Shown here piece after piece: positions 22,690 to 35,900 of a stretch of DNA of 64,000 nucleotides. The notes under the pieces are model-generated. The model did no database searches and was not told the origin of the DNA. It saw nothing but the letters and a program-made list of their open reading frames with translations. The first letter of the stretch is position 1, and each line of letters starts with the position of its first letter. Origin of the DNA: Ipomoea triloba (taxonomy: Eukaryota > Streptophyta > Magnoliopsida > Solanales > Convolvulaceae); contig NC_044916.1 in NCBI RefSeq assembly GCF_003576645.1, positions 21,149,895 through 21,213,894 on the forward strand. The letters run 5' to 3'. A program made the translations under genes and the position numbers.

Positions 22690-22875
22690 TGAATATTTTG
22701 ATTATTTGTAATAGGGTCTCATGTTAGTTTTTTTTTTTTTATGATGATATAATCATCTTCGTATTTTGTTGGTTGTTTAAATTCTGTTTCTGTTGGACTA
22801 TGCCTTGAATGAACGTTGTTTTTAACTATCTCTAATGTTTTAGGAAGATTGTTGTAAATTGCTAAGAAACTTGCT

Positions 22876-22889
22876 ACAACGGGGGAGAT
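22876..22889 (+). other. Polypurine tract
   Basis: acaacgggggagat directly precedes the 3' LTR start at 22890 and would prime plus-strand synthesis. Confidence 0.85.
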
Positions 22890-23734
22890 TGTTAATAAAA
22901 TTACTAAAAAGAAAAATATTTGTAAAACTCCCTAAGTTGTAACAAGTCCTTGTGACAATTTTGTTAGTTCAGCAGATAGTTCAAAAAACAAGTTATTTTG
23001 TGATGTATTAGGTTTCTTATAATTCAGCAGAAGGATCAGAAGGCTTTAAGGACAAATTGCTGAACGAAACACTGGACCAAGACAAGGAAAGCAAGAAGAG
23101 GAATCAGAATCAGTTATGAAGACTTCAAACTTAACCGAGTCTGGGCAAGATATATATATGAGGAAAATTTCCAGTGATCCTGGAATGATTTTAGTGAGAA
23201 CACAAAAGATCTGAACGTGAAAGCTTCCTCATATGTGATAACGAGATATCTTGACAAAGCTTACCTTTGATTCAAGATGCAATTCATAAGGTCTTGGGCA
23301 AGCAATCACTCTGAAAGCCAGTTGCGCTACGATTGAGGGGGAGCCTCAATTCAAGAAGATCGGGAGATCAAGTATTCTTCAACTCTTCAAGGCTGAACTC
23401 TAGAACGGTGATAATGAAGATTTCTAGAGTTGCCGCGTGATTCTCTACTGTAAACTTGTGATACATTTTCAGAGTTGATCAATGAAGAGTTGGGCAATCA
23501 GAGTGATGCCCCCCAGATGTAGGAATTGAGATTCCGAACTGGGTTACCAATTCTTGGTGTTCTTGCTGCTTTATTATTCATTTACATATTATCTGCTTAA
23601 TACTTCTTATTCTACTCTTTGCACTAGATCAGTAAATAGTTAAAGGTCATCTAACAAATCTAGTAATTGGATTTAATAGTTAGAAGACTCTTTTACAAAT
23701 CTTAGACCTAGAACACGGAAGTCTAAGTTTTTCA
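22890..23734 (+). repeat. 3' LTR of the SIRE-type element
   Basis: 845 bp, starting tgttaataaaattac and ending tttttca; followed by the caaag target duplication. Confidence 0.92.
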
Positions 23735-23739
23735 CAAAG

Positions 23740-24640
23740 AAACCAAATATAATATTTATATTTATTTTAAGAGCCAATCTTAAAAAGAAAGGACGATTCT
23801 CTTGTGAGGCTGCTCAATATATCTTTTTTTTTTCGTGAGACGGGTCATATTTAGATAGAAATGTAATATTTATGATGAAAAATGTAATATTTATGATGAA
23901 AAATGTAATACTAATCAAATATATATTAACTTCTACTTTTGAATTGAAGGAAAATGTGATCACGAAAAATATAATACTTTTAAATTTAAAATGTAATATT
24001 AATTTGTTAAAAAGTTACTTATGTGAAAAATCGTAATAATAATAAGGGATAAATTAATTTATTATTGCTTTTGCGGGAAAATGTAATTTAAACACTTATG
24101 AGAAAAAGTGTAATATTATATTAATCATAGATAAATTAATTAGTACCTATAAGAGTAAGTGTAATACTTATTAAGAAAATGTAGTACTTTTAAATTAAAA
24201 TGTAATATTTATTTAGCAATGTGTCTTCTTGCCATGCAAAAGATTGCGCTGAATGTCAATGGAAGCTTCTTGAAGTGCATGATAATCAATCTACGGGGTT
24301 GTGGCTAATTGGAAGACTGGTTTGACCCGCCTAGTGCGCGGGTTGAGGCTATGAGTGGACTGTGAAGCCTTACTTTTGGGTTGCCCCTCCTTTTGATGAA
24401 AAAAATGTATTTCATTTGATCTATCTCTTTTTATGTGTTTCATCAAAAAAAATCTCTTTTTATGTGTCTGATCTAGTTCGATTAGTGAGGTTCGACTAAA
24501 GTTATTTTTAATTTAATTTTTTTATAATGCTAAGTCTAACATTAGTATATAAAATTTCTATATTCAGAAATTACATTAAAAATACTATTAAATAGAAAAA
24601 TAAATTTAAAAAATAATTAAAATACTTAAGAAAATAAGCA
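23740..24640. repeat. Local duplication, copy A, right part
   Basis: Colinear with 40428-41310 (shared ggacgattctcttgtgaggc, ctacggggttgtggctaatt and cctagtgcgcgggttgaggc). No coding frame survives in both copies. Confidence 0.88.
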
Positions 24641-24746
24641 AAGAAGATAGAGATGATTTAACAAATGAAAAGTAAACATGACAGATAAAATGAGACAAAT
24701 AGAGTAATATTTATGAGCTGAAGAATTACTTATAAATGAAAACGAA

Positions 24747-24771
24747 ATACATACATACATACATACATACA

Positions 24772-24859
<88 letters not shown>
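24747..24859. repeat. (ACAT)n-(TA)n microsatellite
   Basis: About 13 ATAC/ACAT units run into about 30 TA units. Confidence 0.97.
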
Positions 24860-24860
<1 letters not shown>

Positions 24861-25084
24861 CCTAATCCATCTCACAAATAAAAATCCATGAGACTACCTT
24901 ATATGAGATTTTGGCAAAAGAAAATATCTTGTAACTAGCATTAATTTAATACTTCGTAATAGAAAAGAAATTACATTTTCAGTCTTTTGTTGTGATTGTT
25001 CATGAAATTACAATTAATGGCTAAAAATGGCATATCATATACTAATAAAATTAATAAATTATAATCAATAAAAGTTAGGGTTTA

Positions 25085-25085
25085 N

Positions 25086-25121
<36 letters not shown>
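25085..25121. other. Ambiguous base and poly-A run
   Basis: One N at 25085 precedes about 36 A. The run length is unreliable. Confidence 0.9.
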
Positions 25122-25122
<1 letters not shown>

Positions 25123-25545
25123 AACAACTTCACAACTAGGATGAAAATATGTTGGTTCGAGTCGAGCTTTAAAAATTAGGCATGAGCTTGCTATAGAAAT
25201 CTAAGGCATGAGTCTAGGCCTATATGTATTTTTTTATTTTTTTTTATTTTACTCAAGTCTAAGCTTACAGTTGGTATGACCTGTCATGAAACTTTTTTAA
25301 AAGCATATTTAATACATAGGCCATTAATTTTTTTTTAAATACACCTAATACTTATTGTGCCTTAGAAAAAACAATTAGTGACAATAGTGATCGAGAAAGA
25401 ATATTTATCAATTTACTTAGACAACGGTCAAGAATCACTGCCTCGTGATCACAGGGGAGAAAGTGAGATCAAAGAGATATATTTACAGAATTAGCATTTA
25501 AAATTGAGGATATTGGAGGATTAATGTTAGGTAATTGATATATAT

Positions 25546-26505
<960 letters not shown>

Positions 26506-26551
<46 letters not shown>
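26506..26551. repeat. (TA)n microsatellite
   Basis: About 23 TA units between two elements. Confidence 0.95.
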
Positions 26552-26554
<3 letters not shown>

Positions 26555-26586
26555 TTGGGATTATATTAAAAATATAAAAATATATT

Positions 26587-26818
26587 AGGTATCCTAATCA
26601 TATGAGAAATCCAAATCATTGATTTGCAAAATCTAATGGATGACAAATAAAGTAAAAAATGAGTAGGGTCATTTTCATAAATATTACAAAATTTTAAAAT
26701 GAGCTGGGTCATTTTTATAAATATTACAAAGTGTTGTTTATTTTCAATCGTTAGATCTACTAAATTAATAATTTGAATTTATCCACAAATTTTCACCTGA
26801 TTAAGGACTCTCTCTCTC
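26587..26818. mobile_element. Short TIR-like element between TA/CA tracts
   Basis: ggtatcctaatcatatgaga at the left is loosely mirrored by tcacctgattaaggactctc at the right. The interior repeats ataaatattacaaa twice. Both sides are close to TA or CA microsatellites. Confidence 0.45.
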
Positions 26819-26820
26819 CC

Positions 26821-26858
26821 TATATATATATACACACACACACACGCATATATATATA

Positions 26859-26900
<42 letters not shown>
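26821..26900. repeat. Mixed TA/CA microsatellite
   Basis: Alternating tatatata and cacacaca blocks. Confidence 0.95.
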
Positions 26901-27173
26901 AATTGTTGTGGAGCTGTTGTATGTATTGTTGTAATATATATTCTATGTTGTAATTTGTATTTGAATATATTTGTGTTTTTCATAAATTATATGAGTTATT
27001 GTTGTTGTCTTGACTCTTGAGTATTGTAATTTTTTTAATTTAATTTGCAGTTATGGCTTAATTGCGTTAATAACTCATATTGAAAGAAGGAAAATATTTG
27101 TAGCTGTGTTGTGTGTCTGGTTGGATATGTGTGCTTATGTGAGTTTATAAATATATATTTTTTGCAGTTAAGA

Positions 27174-27686
27174 ATGACTTCTCCTCCTACATCTGCAACC
27201 ATTGACTCTCAAAATGCTAAGCAAACAATAGAAAGTGGACATACACCCTAAGAAGACATTATATTAGTGTCTTGTTTGACTGGAATGCATAATGTAGGGA
27301 AGTATAATTCTTATACAAGGTTCAAGATAAGTTATTTATTTGAACTTGAAAGAATAATTTTGAAAAAATTATCAAATTCTACCATAAAAGTTTAGCCACA
27401 TATTGAGAGTGGAATTAAAACTTTGAAAAAAGAATGGGACATTATTCATGATATGGTGCAAGGTAAAGACATTAGTGGGTTCGGTTGGAATGATCAAAAT
27501 CACATGTTTTATGCTAAAAATACAATTTGGGAATCATACTTAATTGTAAGCGAGAGGGAATATACCCCAAGCTACATACCCTTATGTTCCAACGGATTTA
27601 GCTTCAAATTTGTGAAACAATCTGCGAATCAAATTCTTTGTAGCATTGCTAGGAAAATTGTTTCTATGTCTGACTATAAGGAATAA
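27174..27686 (+). pseudogene. Myb/SANT-like (L10-interacting MYB type) domain pseudogene
   Basis: One frame starts at ATG 27174, just after a splice-acceptor-like tttttgcag, and carries the Myb_DNA-bind_3 type domain: EDIILVSCLTGMHNVGKYNS, a degenerate middle, then HIESGIKTLKKEWDIIHDM and GFGWNDQNHMF. Stops at 27249 (TAA) and 27393 (TAG) break it. The C-terminal segment FKFVKQSANQILCSIARKI resembles the end of the fragment at 38105-38407. Such domains occur in host nuclear proteins and in Harbinger-type transposon partners; which source applies here is not clear. Poly-A-rich sequence follows. Confidence 0.65.
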
Positions 27687-27689
27687 TAT

Positions 27690-29739
27690 ACCGTTCCATT
27701 GATCCTATTTGTAATTGTTTCATCTTATGATTAAATGAATGAGTTTATTTATTTTTTTTTTAAAAAGAAAAAAAAAAGCTTACTCAACAAATTCCAAACC
27801 GAAGTACCAAACTTTTCGTTTATATTTCGTTATAGGTCCAATATATCATTGGGAAAAGTTATACATAATCCGTTACATTAAACAGGATAAAAAATCAACA
27901 ATTTTTTTCTTCAAGAGTTGAACCCATACAAAATCCATCTATCCCTCTCATCTCACCCACCCATTTGCCACCAAAGAGTACAAGTGGTAGAATAAAATGA
28001 ATCCATTATCGATTGAATTTTCAGTTATGGAACCTAAGACATTGTTACACACGATCGAATGGAACAAAAATTCTGTTTTGAGCATACAAATAATATAGCC
28101 ACAAAATTGCATTAGTCAGGAAGATGCTAAGGGTTGAACTATTGTACTAGTCATAACATAAAAACCATTTACAAATTTTATACAAAATATATTATTGCCA
28201 ACAACACAAGACAGTGTATGCATAACTCAAACCTAAAGCATCCACAAGCTTAGCAATGCTTCTAAGCAAAACAAACCAAATCCAACCAGATAGAATATCT
28301 GCAGATAAACGATATGGATATCAAAGATATGCTACTCGGAAGGAAAAAAAACGCATTATAACTGCACAACTTACCCCAACCAATACGTGATCAAAGAAGA
28401 CGTCTATTGCAACAAGGATGCCCCTGGAACCACCTACACCATTCTTAAAACGTTACTTCCAGTATTTCAAAGTCAATTTAGAAAGCATAAACAAACTTAT
28501 ATCATTTAAATTTCCATGAAAGACAATTGGAGGAGCTATAGCAGCAAACATGCAAAATCCAATATGGATCGGAGCTACTCAATAAATGCGATAGTGCTCT
28601 CCCTTCGCGGTTTCAGCGACTATTCTGATCCATGCTCGCGATTTCAGCGATTAAAACGAAATAAGGGTTTAGTCGCCAAAAGGACGTCGTTTTGGCGACT
28701 AAACCTTTAAAAAAAAAACCGGTTCCTTGGGCGCCCCGGCTCGGCGGTCTAGGCACTGCTTAGTCGGACAGTCGCGGAAGAAGCTAATTCCAGCCTTGCT
28801 AGACGCGGCCGTCCGGCGCCTATGCACGATTTTTACAACAGTGCGGTTAGAAACCTGTAAATTGGAAGAATTGCATGAAATTGATTAGTTTAGAGATTTA
28901 ATTGTAAGTTTTTTAAGCTCAGTGGTCTAATTGCATTATTGTGTGTAGTTCCATGGCCTATTTGACCCTTATTCCTTCATTTTTAGGTACGTTACCTAAA
29001 AATGAATATTCAGTACATAAAAAATGACATTCAAAAATGAAAATTCAATGAATCAAAATCAACATTCATTACATTAAAATAAAACTTAGGTCGATGCTCA
29101 ATAGTATAATGAGTGATTGTAGTTGAAGTGCTAGACACTTTATAATACATTCTCAATAAACGTTGCAATAATAGATTTTTATTTTATTTTTTGATGTTCA
29201 CATTTCAGATGTCTTCCACATGTGTATGTTTTTCTATTGTGGTGAGTTCATTTTATAAGTTATCGTTTTCTTCTTTAATCGTTTTCTCCTTCAATTGTTA
29301 AAACCTTAATTGAGTTGGCAAACACAAACAACAAATTTCACAATATCATATTTGTTGTAAATTATTTCCAAAGCTGGTAGCGTTCCCTGGTGAAACAGAT
29401 TATTGTGACTGGACAGTGAACAATGCAATGAAACAATTACAAAAGAAAAGAGAGAGAGAGAAAGAGTAAATTAGACAAGAAACTTTTATTACAACCACCA
29501 TTTGTACATAATACAAAGGCATATGTATAATTAAAAATGTAACGGACATGAATAAGGGAGACATAAGTACGAAGACCGTTACTACCATTATAAGATTTTA
29601 ATTAAGGATAGTATAAGTGTCACATGACTCATATTTTGTTTTACCCGACTGTTTATTATTTCGCTTGTAATTCCTTTAATTATCATACATTTATTTATTT
29701 TAACAAGTATATATATCTTTTCAAAAAAAAAAAACATTA
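27690..29739. other. Intergenic, no gene seen
   Basis: AT-rich, with a GC-rich island at 28590-28850. The island contains a 40-nt near-perfect palindrome at 28666-28705 (ggtttagtcgccaaaa around gacgtc). No protein family is recognisable in either strand. Confidence 0.5.
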
Positions 29740-30410
29740 GTATATATATATAATTGAACTATGAAAGTGGTTGTCTACCTTATGCTTGTTTGTTTGTTTT
29801 TTTTTTTTTTAATTAGTGTGACAATTTTAACTATATTTTATTTAGAGTAAATTTCATTTTTGGTCCTATACTTATTCTGCTTTAATTTGGACACATTTAA
29901 TCTGTTTTTTTACCCAAAGTTATTAAAAAGTGGACCAAGGATACTCTATGCTTGTTTAAGATTGTTTGTGTGCTTGGTTGTTGTTTATGTGATTGACTAT
30001 GCTTGCTTGTCTGAGATGTTAAATGAGAATCCAAATAGGAGATATTAGATTTGAAATTGATGCAGAATGCACATGCTAGCTTGATGAAGAGGTTGAAGCT
30101 GCAATGTAGAAATGGATGGAAGAAATGTGAAGAGTGATGGGGATTAATTGTAACTTCATGCGTATTTACCCAAGTGTGGGCTTTTGGTTTGTAAGGCCCA
30201 ATGGTCATTTGAGGTGGCCACTTTTGGGTCACATGTAAAACATTTTGAGGTTTGATGATATAAATCAGATGGTTTATTAAAAAAAAAAAAAACTAGTATA
30301 TAATTATATATATATATAATTGAACTATGAAAGTGGCTGTCTACTGTATGTTTGTTTGTTTGGTTTTTTTTTTTTAATGTGTGACAATTTTAAATATATT
30401 TTATTTATGT
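29740..30410. repeat. Direct repeats of about 110 nt flanking 450 nt
   Basis: Both copies, at about 29736-29850 and 30290-30408, contain ataattgaactatgaaagtg and tgtgacaattttaa. Between them is unrelated AT-rich sequence. Confidence 0.75.
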
Positions 30411-31333
30411 CAAACATCTTTGCGCCTCTCTCTCCTCACGTCTGCACTCTCTTCGTTGCGCAGCCATGAAGCTCACGTCGTCTTCGAGAGTTCAACGGTG
30501 GACCTGAGCTCACATCTTCTTCGCAGCCGTTTGACATTTTTACTCAAGGTACGCATATAGCACTTCTTTCCGTTTTGCTTTATCGATAGTTTCTCCGCGA
30601 TATTTATGGTATTATTCGCTACTGGTAAATTTCTATGAGCAGTTGAAATTATTCTTTAGTGGCGCATTTCTTCGAGCAGTTTATGGTGGACTTTTGATAA
30701 CAGTGTTCAAGTTTCATATTGAGTTTAGTGAACAAAAGTGTGTATTTATCTCCTTCTGCTTCTTTGATTTTTTATGCATCAATAGGGAAATTGATTTTTT
30801 TCTTATTACATTTATTTTCCAGAAATTGCAAAACCTAGCTGGCTCATGTGTCTAACGATTAAAAGCTATTTTAGAGTGGATTTCTATATTCTCATTCATC
30901 ACAAATGTACATAAACTGTGTTTGAGTGATCTGAGATTTGAAACTTCCAGTGAAGAATTAAATAGAAATCATCTCCAACTTCAAATATCTATATCAAGTT
31001 TTGCATATCTTCACTAGAAATCATCTCCAACTTCAAATATCTATATCAAGTTTTGCATAATATCAAAATTAAACGAATGTCTTCTATGTATAAAAAGAGG
31101 AAATGCATAATCCCTTTTTGTTTATTTAATCAGATATGGTTAGGATTTCTACAATTGGTAATCATCTATCTCTTTTGCTTTAATTTCTCAATGTTGGAAC
31201 AGATAAAAGGTCAATTGCTTACTTGTTTGGCCTATCTAGTACATAATGCCCTATATGATGCTAATTGATGAAGTATGATAGCTATATAATGAGATGATAC
31301 TGCCCTATCTATTACATAATGCCCTCCCATACT
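30411..31333. other. Intergenic; leader-like stretch
   Basis: 30420-30548 is C/T-rich and unlike its surroundings, ending ctcaag/gtacgc like a 5' UTR exon and donor, but I find no coding exon after it. A 52-nt tandem duplication lies at 30963-31060 (tagaaatcatctccaacttc). Confidence 0.45.
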
Positions 31334-32719
31334 AGTTTTAGTAAAATAAAACAACTGAAAAAGAAAGTGTTGTTTGTGCTGATTCAGCTCTGCTGAATGG
31401 ATAACATTGAGGGTAGAAGCTGAAATGAAATTTCAAATTAAGAAAAGGAAAACATTAATACACAATTTAGGTTTGCAAATTAAAAGTCATCTAGAAGTGA
31501 CATCATAGCATCAGTAGAATCTACCAATCCTGCATTAGTCAACATAGTTTCCCAATACTCTATAGAAGTAAATATGGGCAGATTGTTGTTGAAAGCAGCA
31601 GTGGAGTTTTGCAGTCTGGCTTTCTTCCTCGCCTGAAGTTCCCCGCACTCTTCAGCAGCTATGGGTGGTAAACCGTTCCGCAATGCAGTAAAAGAATTTT
31701 GCAGTGCCAGTGGTGGATAAGAGGCCTCAAACCTAACAGAACCTGCTTGGAGTGTGTGATTTGCACTGCTACTCCCATGATGCCATTGATTTGGTGCCAA
31801 ACCTTTGTTGCTAATTCCGCTGTTCATACTTGTAAGTTCTCCATTCTCATCACATTGATATGCTCCTAGGTGAGTAGTATATTGGAGGATACCTGAATCC
31901 ATGTTTTCCATTGTAGCAATTTCTTTGCCCTTGAATGTTGCATTGCTTTGTGGATCAGCTACTAAATATTCAGTCTTGTCTTCTTCAAAGCTAAAGAACT
32001 CATCAATGCTTGTATATTTATCACCAAGATCATCATAAAGTGGCCCAAGGTTTTGTGTTAGAACATCCCCTTCTTTTCCATATGCTACAACTGCACCATC
32101 ACAGAGTGATTCAATTCCTTCCACTGAAACAATCTCATTGCCCTCATCAGATACTGAACTTCCAGAACGATTTAAGAACACCATCTCCCTCTTCTTCAAA
32201 AGCTCGTGTTTTGAATTCAAGATTTCCAGGCACCCCTCACTAAAACCTTTCCTTTTCTTGGTTGATGCAATCTCTTTGCCCTTAGCACTCTTAAAGAACT
32301 CCTCCCTCTGGTTCAAAAGTTGGAGTTTTGAAACCAAGATTTCCCGGCAACTGTGAGAAGAAGTCTTGGCACGCCGGATCTTTCCTTTTCTCGCTCTTAA
32401 CCCCAGGCCTTTCCTTGCCGGCGTGGAGTAAAGCCTTCACGTCGTTGAGTTGAGGGGGCCAACTCTCCAACTTCCCATCAGGGCTGATGATAACAACACC
32501 GATTTTCAGACCGCACAGTATTTGTAACTCCATTGCTTTCTTCATTATGCAAGTTGCCCTCCTCTCATAACACAACTTCTTAGCTTTTTCTTGCGTTGAA
32601 GTCTCAGCCATGGCAACCACAAGGGGTAGCAGGTTAGTCTCTTTCTTGATGTAGTATGTACTTTTACGAGGTTGTTGCCTTGTTGTTGGGGTTTTAATGA
32701 CTTAATATATAGTCGGTGG
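31334..32719. repeat. Local duplication, copy B, first part
   Basis: Matches 12947-13520 but retains the longer MADS C-terminal region. It continues at 37531 beyond the inserted Copia element. Confidence 0.85.
31480..32611 (-). pseudogene. Type I (M-gamma-like) MADS-box relic, copy B
   Basis: Starts at MAETSTQ (32611) with the same MADS core as copy A (CYERR, CIMKKAMELQILCGLKIG, ISPDGKLESWPPQ). About 85 residues in, a 29-base block (about 32342-32370) replaces the 4 bases found in copy A and shifts the frame. The remainder is open in the new frame from about 32337 to the stop at 31480. That C-terminal part has two related LLN/KREE-type modules (LQLLNQREEF, HELLKKREM), repeated GKEI motifs and a final STDAMMSLLDDF. 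Length without the shift would suit a type I MADS protein. Its upstream region (to 32719) is cut from its flank by the Copia insertion at 32724. Confidence 0.6.
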
Positions 32720-32723
32720 TGTG

Positions 32724-32900
32724 TGTGAAGACTTAGTATTATGCTCTTTATTATATATTTGTGGTTAATATTATTCCTTAATATTTTCTCCTTTGCCTAG
32801 TCTTATGGTCAGGTATAACCACACCTTATTTCAAGGCTCTGTAATCTATATAAAGCCTTGTACTCATGTTGAATAAATTACAACTCTTTGCATTCTATTA
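32724..32900 (+). repeat. 5' LTR of the 4.8-kb Copia element
   Basis: 177 bp starting tgtgaagacttag and ending cattctatta; contains a TATA box ctatataaag at about 32846. Confidence 0.93.
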
Positions 32901-32913
32901 TGGTATCAGAGCC
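32901..32913 (+). other. Primer-binding site
   Basis: tggtatcagagcc, complementary to the initiator tRNA-Met 3' end, immediately after the LTR. Confidence 0.9.
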
Positions 32914-32968
32914 TACACTCTAACGAGAAAAACACAAATTTTTTCTTTCCCCTCCTCTCTTCCCTATC

Positions 32969-35900
32969 ATGGCTGTTGCCAACACCCCTGCCATAACTCA
33001 CCTCCACGCTCCAACCCATTTACCAATTAAGCTTACATCTTCTAACTTTCCCATTTGGAAGAAACAGGTCGAGTCTACCCTTATCGGACTCGACCTCCTG
33101 GGCTACATCACGGGCTCTACTACAGCTCCGGCGAAGTACTCCGATGCTGCTAACACTACAATTAATCCCGCCTACACAGCTTGGTTCAGGCAGGATCAAA
33201 TTATTCTAAGTGCCATTCTTGGCAGCCTTTCCGATGTCTTGCAGCCGGTTATCTCATCCGCTGCTTCTGCTAGTGATGCATGGACACGTCTGTCCACCAA
33301 TTGTGCCGCTACGACGCGGGGACGTGTGGTTTCGCTAAAAACGAAACTTGCCAAAAATCCTAGGGCCAACCGGTCTATTGACTCGTATATGAGGGAAATG
33401 CGAGCCATTGCCGACGACTTGGCCCTTGCTCAAAGTCCGGTGAGCGAAGAAGACCTCGTGGTTCATATATTCACGCAACTTGGCGATGAATACAACCCCA
33501 TTGTGGCAGCTCTTCGCGTGCGAACCGAGACTATCTCGTTTAGTGAGCTGCAAGATGTGCTCACTGATTTTGAGAGATCGATGAAAGATAACGAAGCTGC
33601 CTCGCACATCTATATGCCGACTGCAAATGCCACACAGCGCCGGTACAATGGCTCAGCTGACTCCCAGTTTCAAAATTACAATCGGCGCGACAGAGGGCGC
33701 CAAAACCAGGTGAGGAATAATGCCAACCGGTCTGCCAGGTACTGTAATTATTGTGAATATCCAGGGCACGACACTAAATTCTGTTGAAAACTAGCCAAGT
33801 TTTTGAAGGAGAACAATGTGGCTGTGCTTGAGCCGCAAAACACCGCTCGTCAATCTCCTTCGGTTCATGCAACGTCAACCGCAGCTTCGCCTACTCAGTC
33901 TTGACTTATGGACATCGGAGCCTCGCATCACACGGTTAATGATGCCACGTCGCTTCATACTCTGACAGACTACACCGGACCTGACGAAATCGTACTGGGA
34001 GATGGTAAGTCACTACGTATCTCACACACTGGGTCAGTTTCTATACCCTTGAATAGTCGGTCTCTAGTGTTATGTGATGTATTGTGTGTTCCAAATTTAC
34101 ACAAAAATCTTGTTTCTGTTTCCAAACTCTATAGAACTAACTCCGTTTCTGTTGAATTCTTTGACACATATTTTGTGGTTAAGGATCGGCAGTCGGGAAC
34201 TCCTCTCGTACGGGGTCCAGTCGTCAGTGACGTTTACAACCTCCTGGTCCAGCAGCCTCAACTTAATGTTTCCACCAAGTCTTCCTTGTCAAGTTGGCAT
34301 CATCAGTTTGGTCATCCCCACTCTAAAGTGTTAGCATGTCTTCTTCGAAATAACAATATTCAATTTATGCCTGATGAGCTTAACGCATTTTCCTGTAACT
34401 CTTGCCACATTAATAAAAGTCATAAACTTCCGTTTTCCTTTAATTCCATGACCAGTTCACGACCATTGCAGTTACTTTACACAGATGTGTGGAGTTCTAC
34501 AACGGTCTTCGTGGATGGCTTCAAATATTATATCAACTTTGTAGACCATCACACCAAATATGTATGGTTGTTTCCTATTAAACTTAAGTCTGATGTTCCT
34601 ACTATATTTCTCCAGTTTAAACGCATGGTAGAGTCTTATTTTGGCTATAATATTGTTTCGATATTTTCTGATAATAGGGGGGAGTATATCAAATTGATTC
34701 CTATCTTTAATTCTGTGGGTATTTCACACTACACTTCACCTCCGCACACCTCGGAGCACAATGGGCCGGCTGAGCGCCGGCACAAACACATTGTCGAGAC
34801 CGGTATGGCATTACTTCACTATGCGTCCATGCCAGTCTCGTATTGGCCCTATGTTTTTTAAACCGCTGTTTATCTAATAAACCGAATGCCAACTGCACTT
34901 CTCGGACACTCTACACCATATGAAAGGTTATTTAATAAACGCCCAAACTACCGAAAAATTCAGCCGTTCGGGTGCCTGTGTTATCCTTGGTTAAAACCGT
35001 ACTATCCAGCTAAATTAAATCCAAAGTCCCTTCCCTGTGTTCTTTTAGGTTATTCGTTAAGTCAGTCTGCCTATAAATGTTTAGAAATATCCAGTGGCCG
35101 AGTCTATGTTTCGCGTCACGTCCAGTTTGTGCCAAATAAATTTCCTTTTAGGACCATGGTTAGCCAATCTGTGTCAACTAACCCAGATGTGTGTTTGAAC
35201 GTGGGTGAGCCTCTGCCTTTGTCTCCTTTGGTCACTGCAGGTCATATTGGAATACCTCTCACTAGTGAACATGACTCACGTACCTTGGCCGTGACAACAA
35301 TTGCAGTTCCAGTGCCGGTACAACATCACCCTCCGCCAGCTTTGGAGGTCACTACAGTAGGGTCACTGGCTGCTCCTTCATCGTCTGGTCCGGCTTTGAG
35401 CCCTCGTACGTCACACCTTGCTTCGGTTCCATCGTCGCCGGTATTTGCTAATCAATCGCCCGAAGGCTTGGTGGCTCCGAACTCATTTATAGCTGTTGAT
35501 CTTCAAGAGCCGTCGCGATCTGAACGAGTATCTCCACCGGTCGAGGCAGCGTGTTCGGAGGAAACGGTGGAGGCAGTGCGTTCAGTTCATGCACCTGGTT
35601 CCATGCCGGCACCCTCAACGCAAGCAGGTTCCTTGTCGGCTTCTTCCGCGCAGGCAAGTTCCATGCAGGATGGCGATAGTGGTGCTACGGTCACAACCGG
35701 TCAAGCGGCTATAGTCGCTCCCCTGCGGCGGTCGAACAGACATCGTCGTCCGAATCCTAAGTACTTTGGCGATAAATTTGTCAACCTGACGACCTCTCAT
35801 CCTATTCCTCTGTCTGTTGAACCACGCACTGTAGCTCAAGCGGTAAAATGTGACTTGTGGCGGGCTGCTATGACGGACGAGTTTAATGCGTTGTTGAAAA

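Larger units (their letters stand above)
13894..23734 (+). mobile_element. Copia LTR retrotransposon of SIRE/Maximus type, 9.8 kb
   Basis: The element runs from TG at 13894 to CA at 23734. LTRs of 843 and 845 bp differ by six substitutions and one 2-bp indel, about 0.7 percent. A perfect 5-bp target duplication, caaag, stands at 13889-13893 and 23735-23739. The duplicated locus B keeps the empty site (taataaaagaaacc near 40428). The order is PBS, gag with two zinc knuckles, protease-integrase-RT-RNase H, an extra ORF after pol, and a polypurine tract. Copia order, large size and a third ORF point to the Sirevirus lineage. All three coding regions are broken, so this copy is not autonomous. 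Confidence 0.92.

Noticed and set aside
22347..22692. Two overlapping frames of 107 and 65 codons with an internal repeat
   Set aside because: They come from a 156-nt tandem duplication in the non-coding stretch between ORF3 and the polypurine tract of the retrotransposon.
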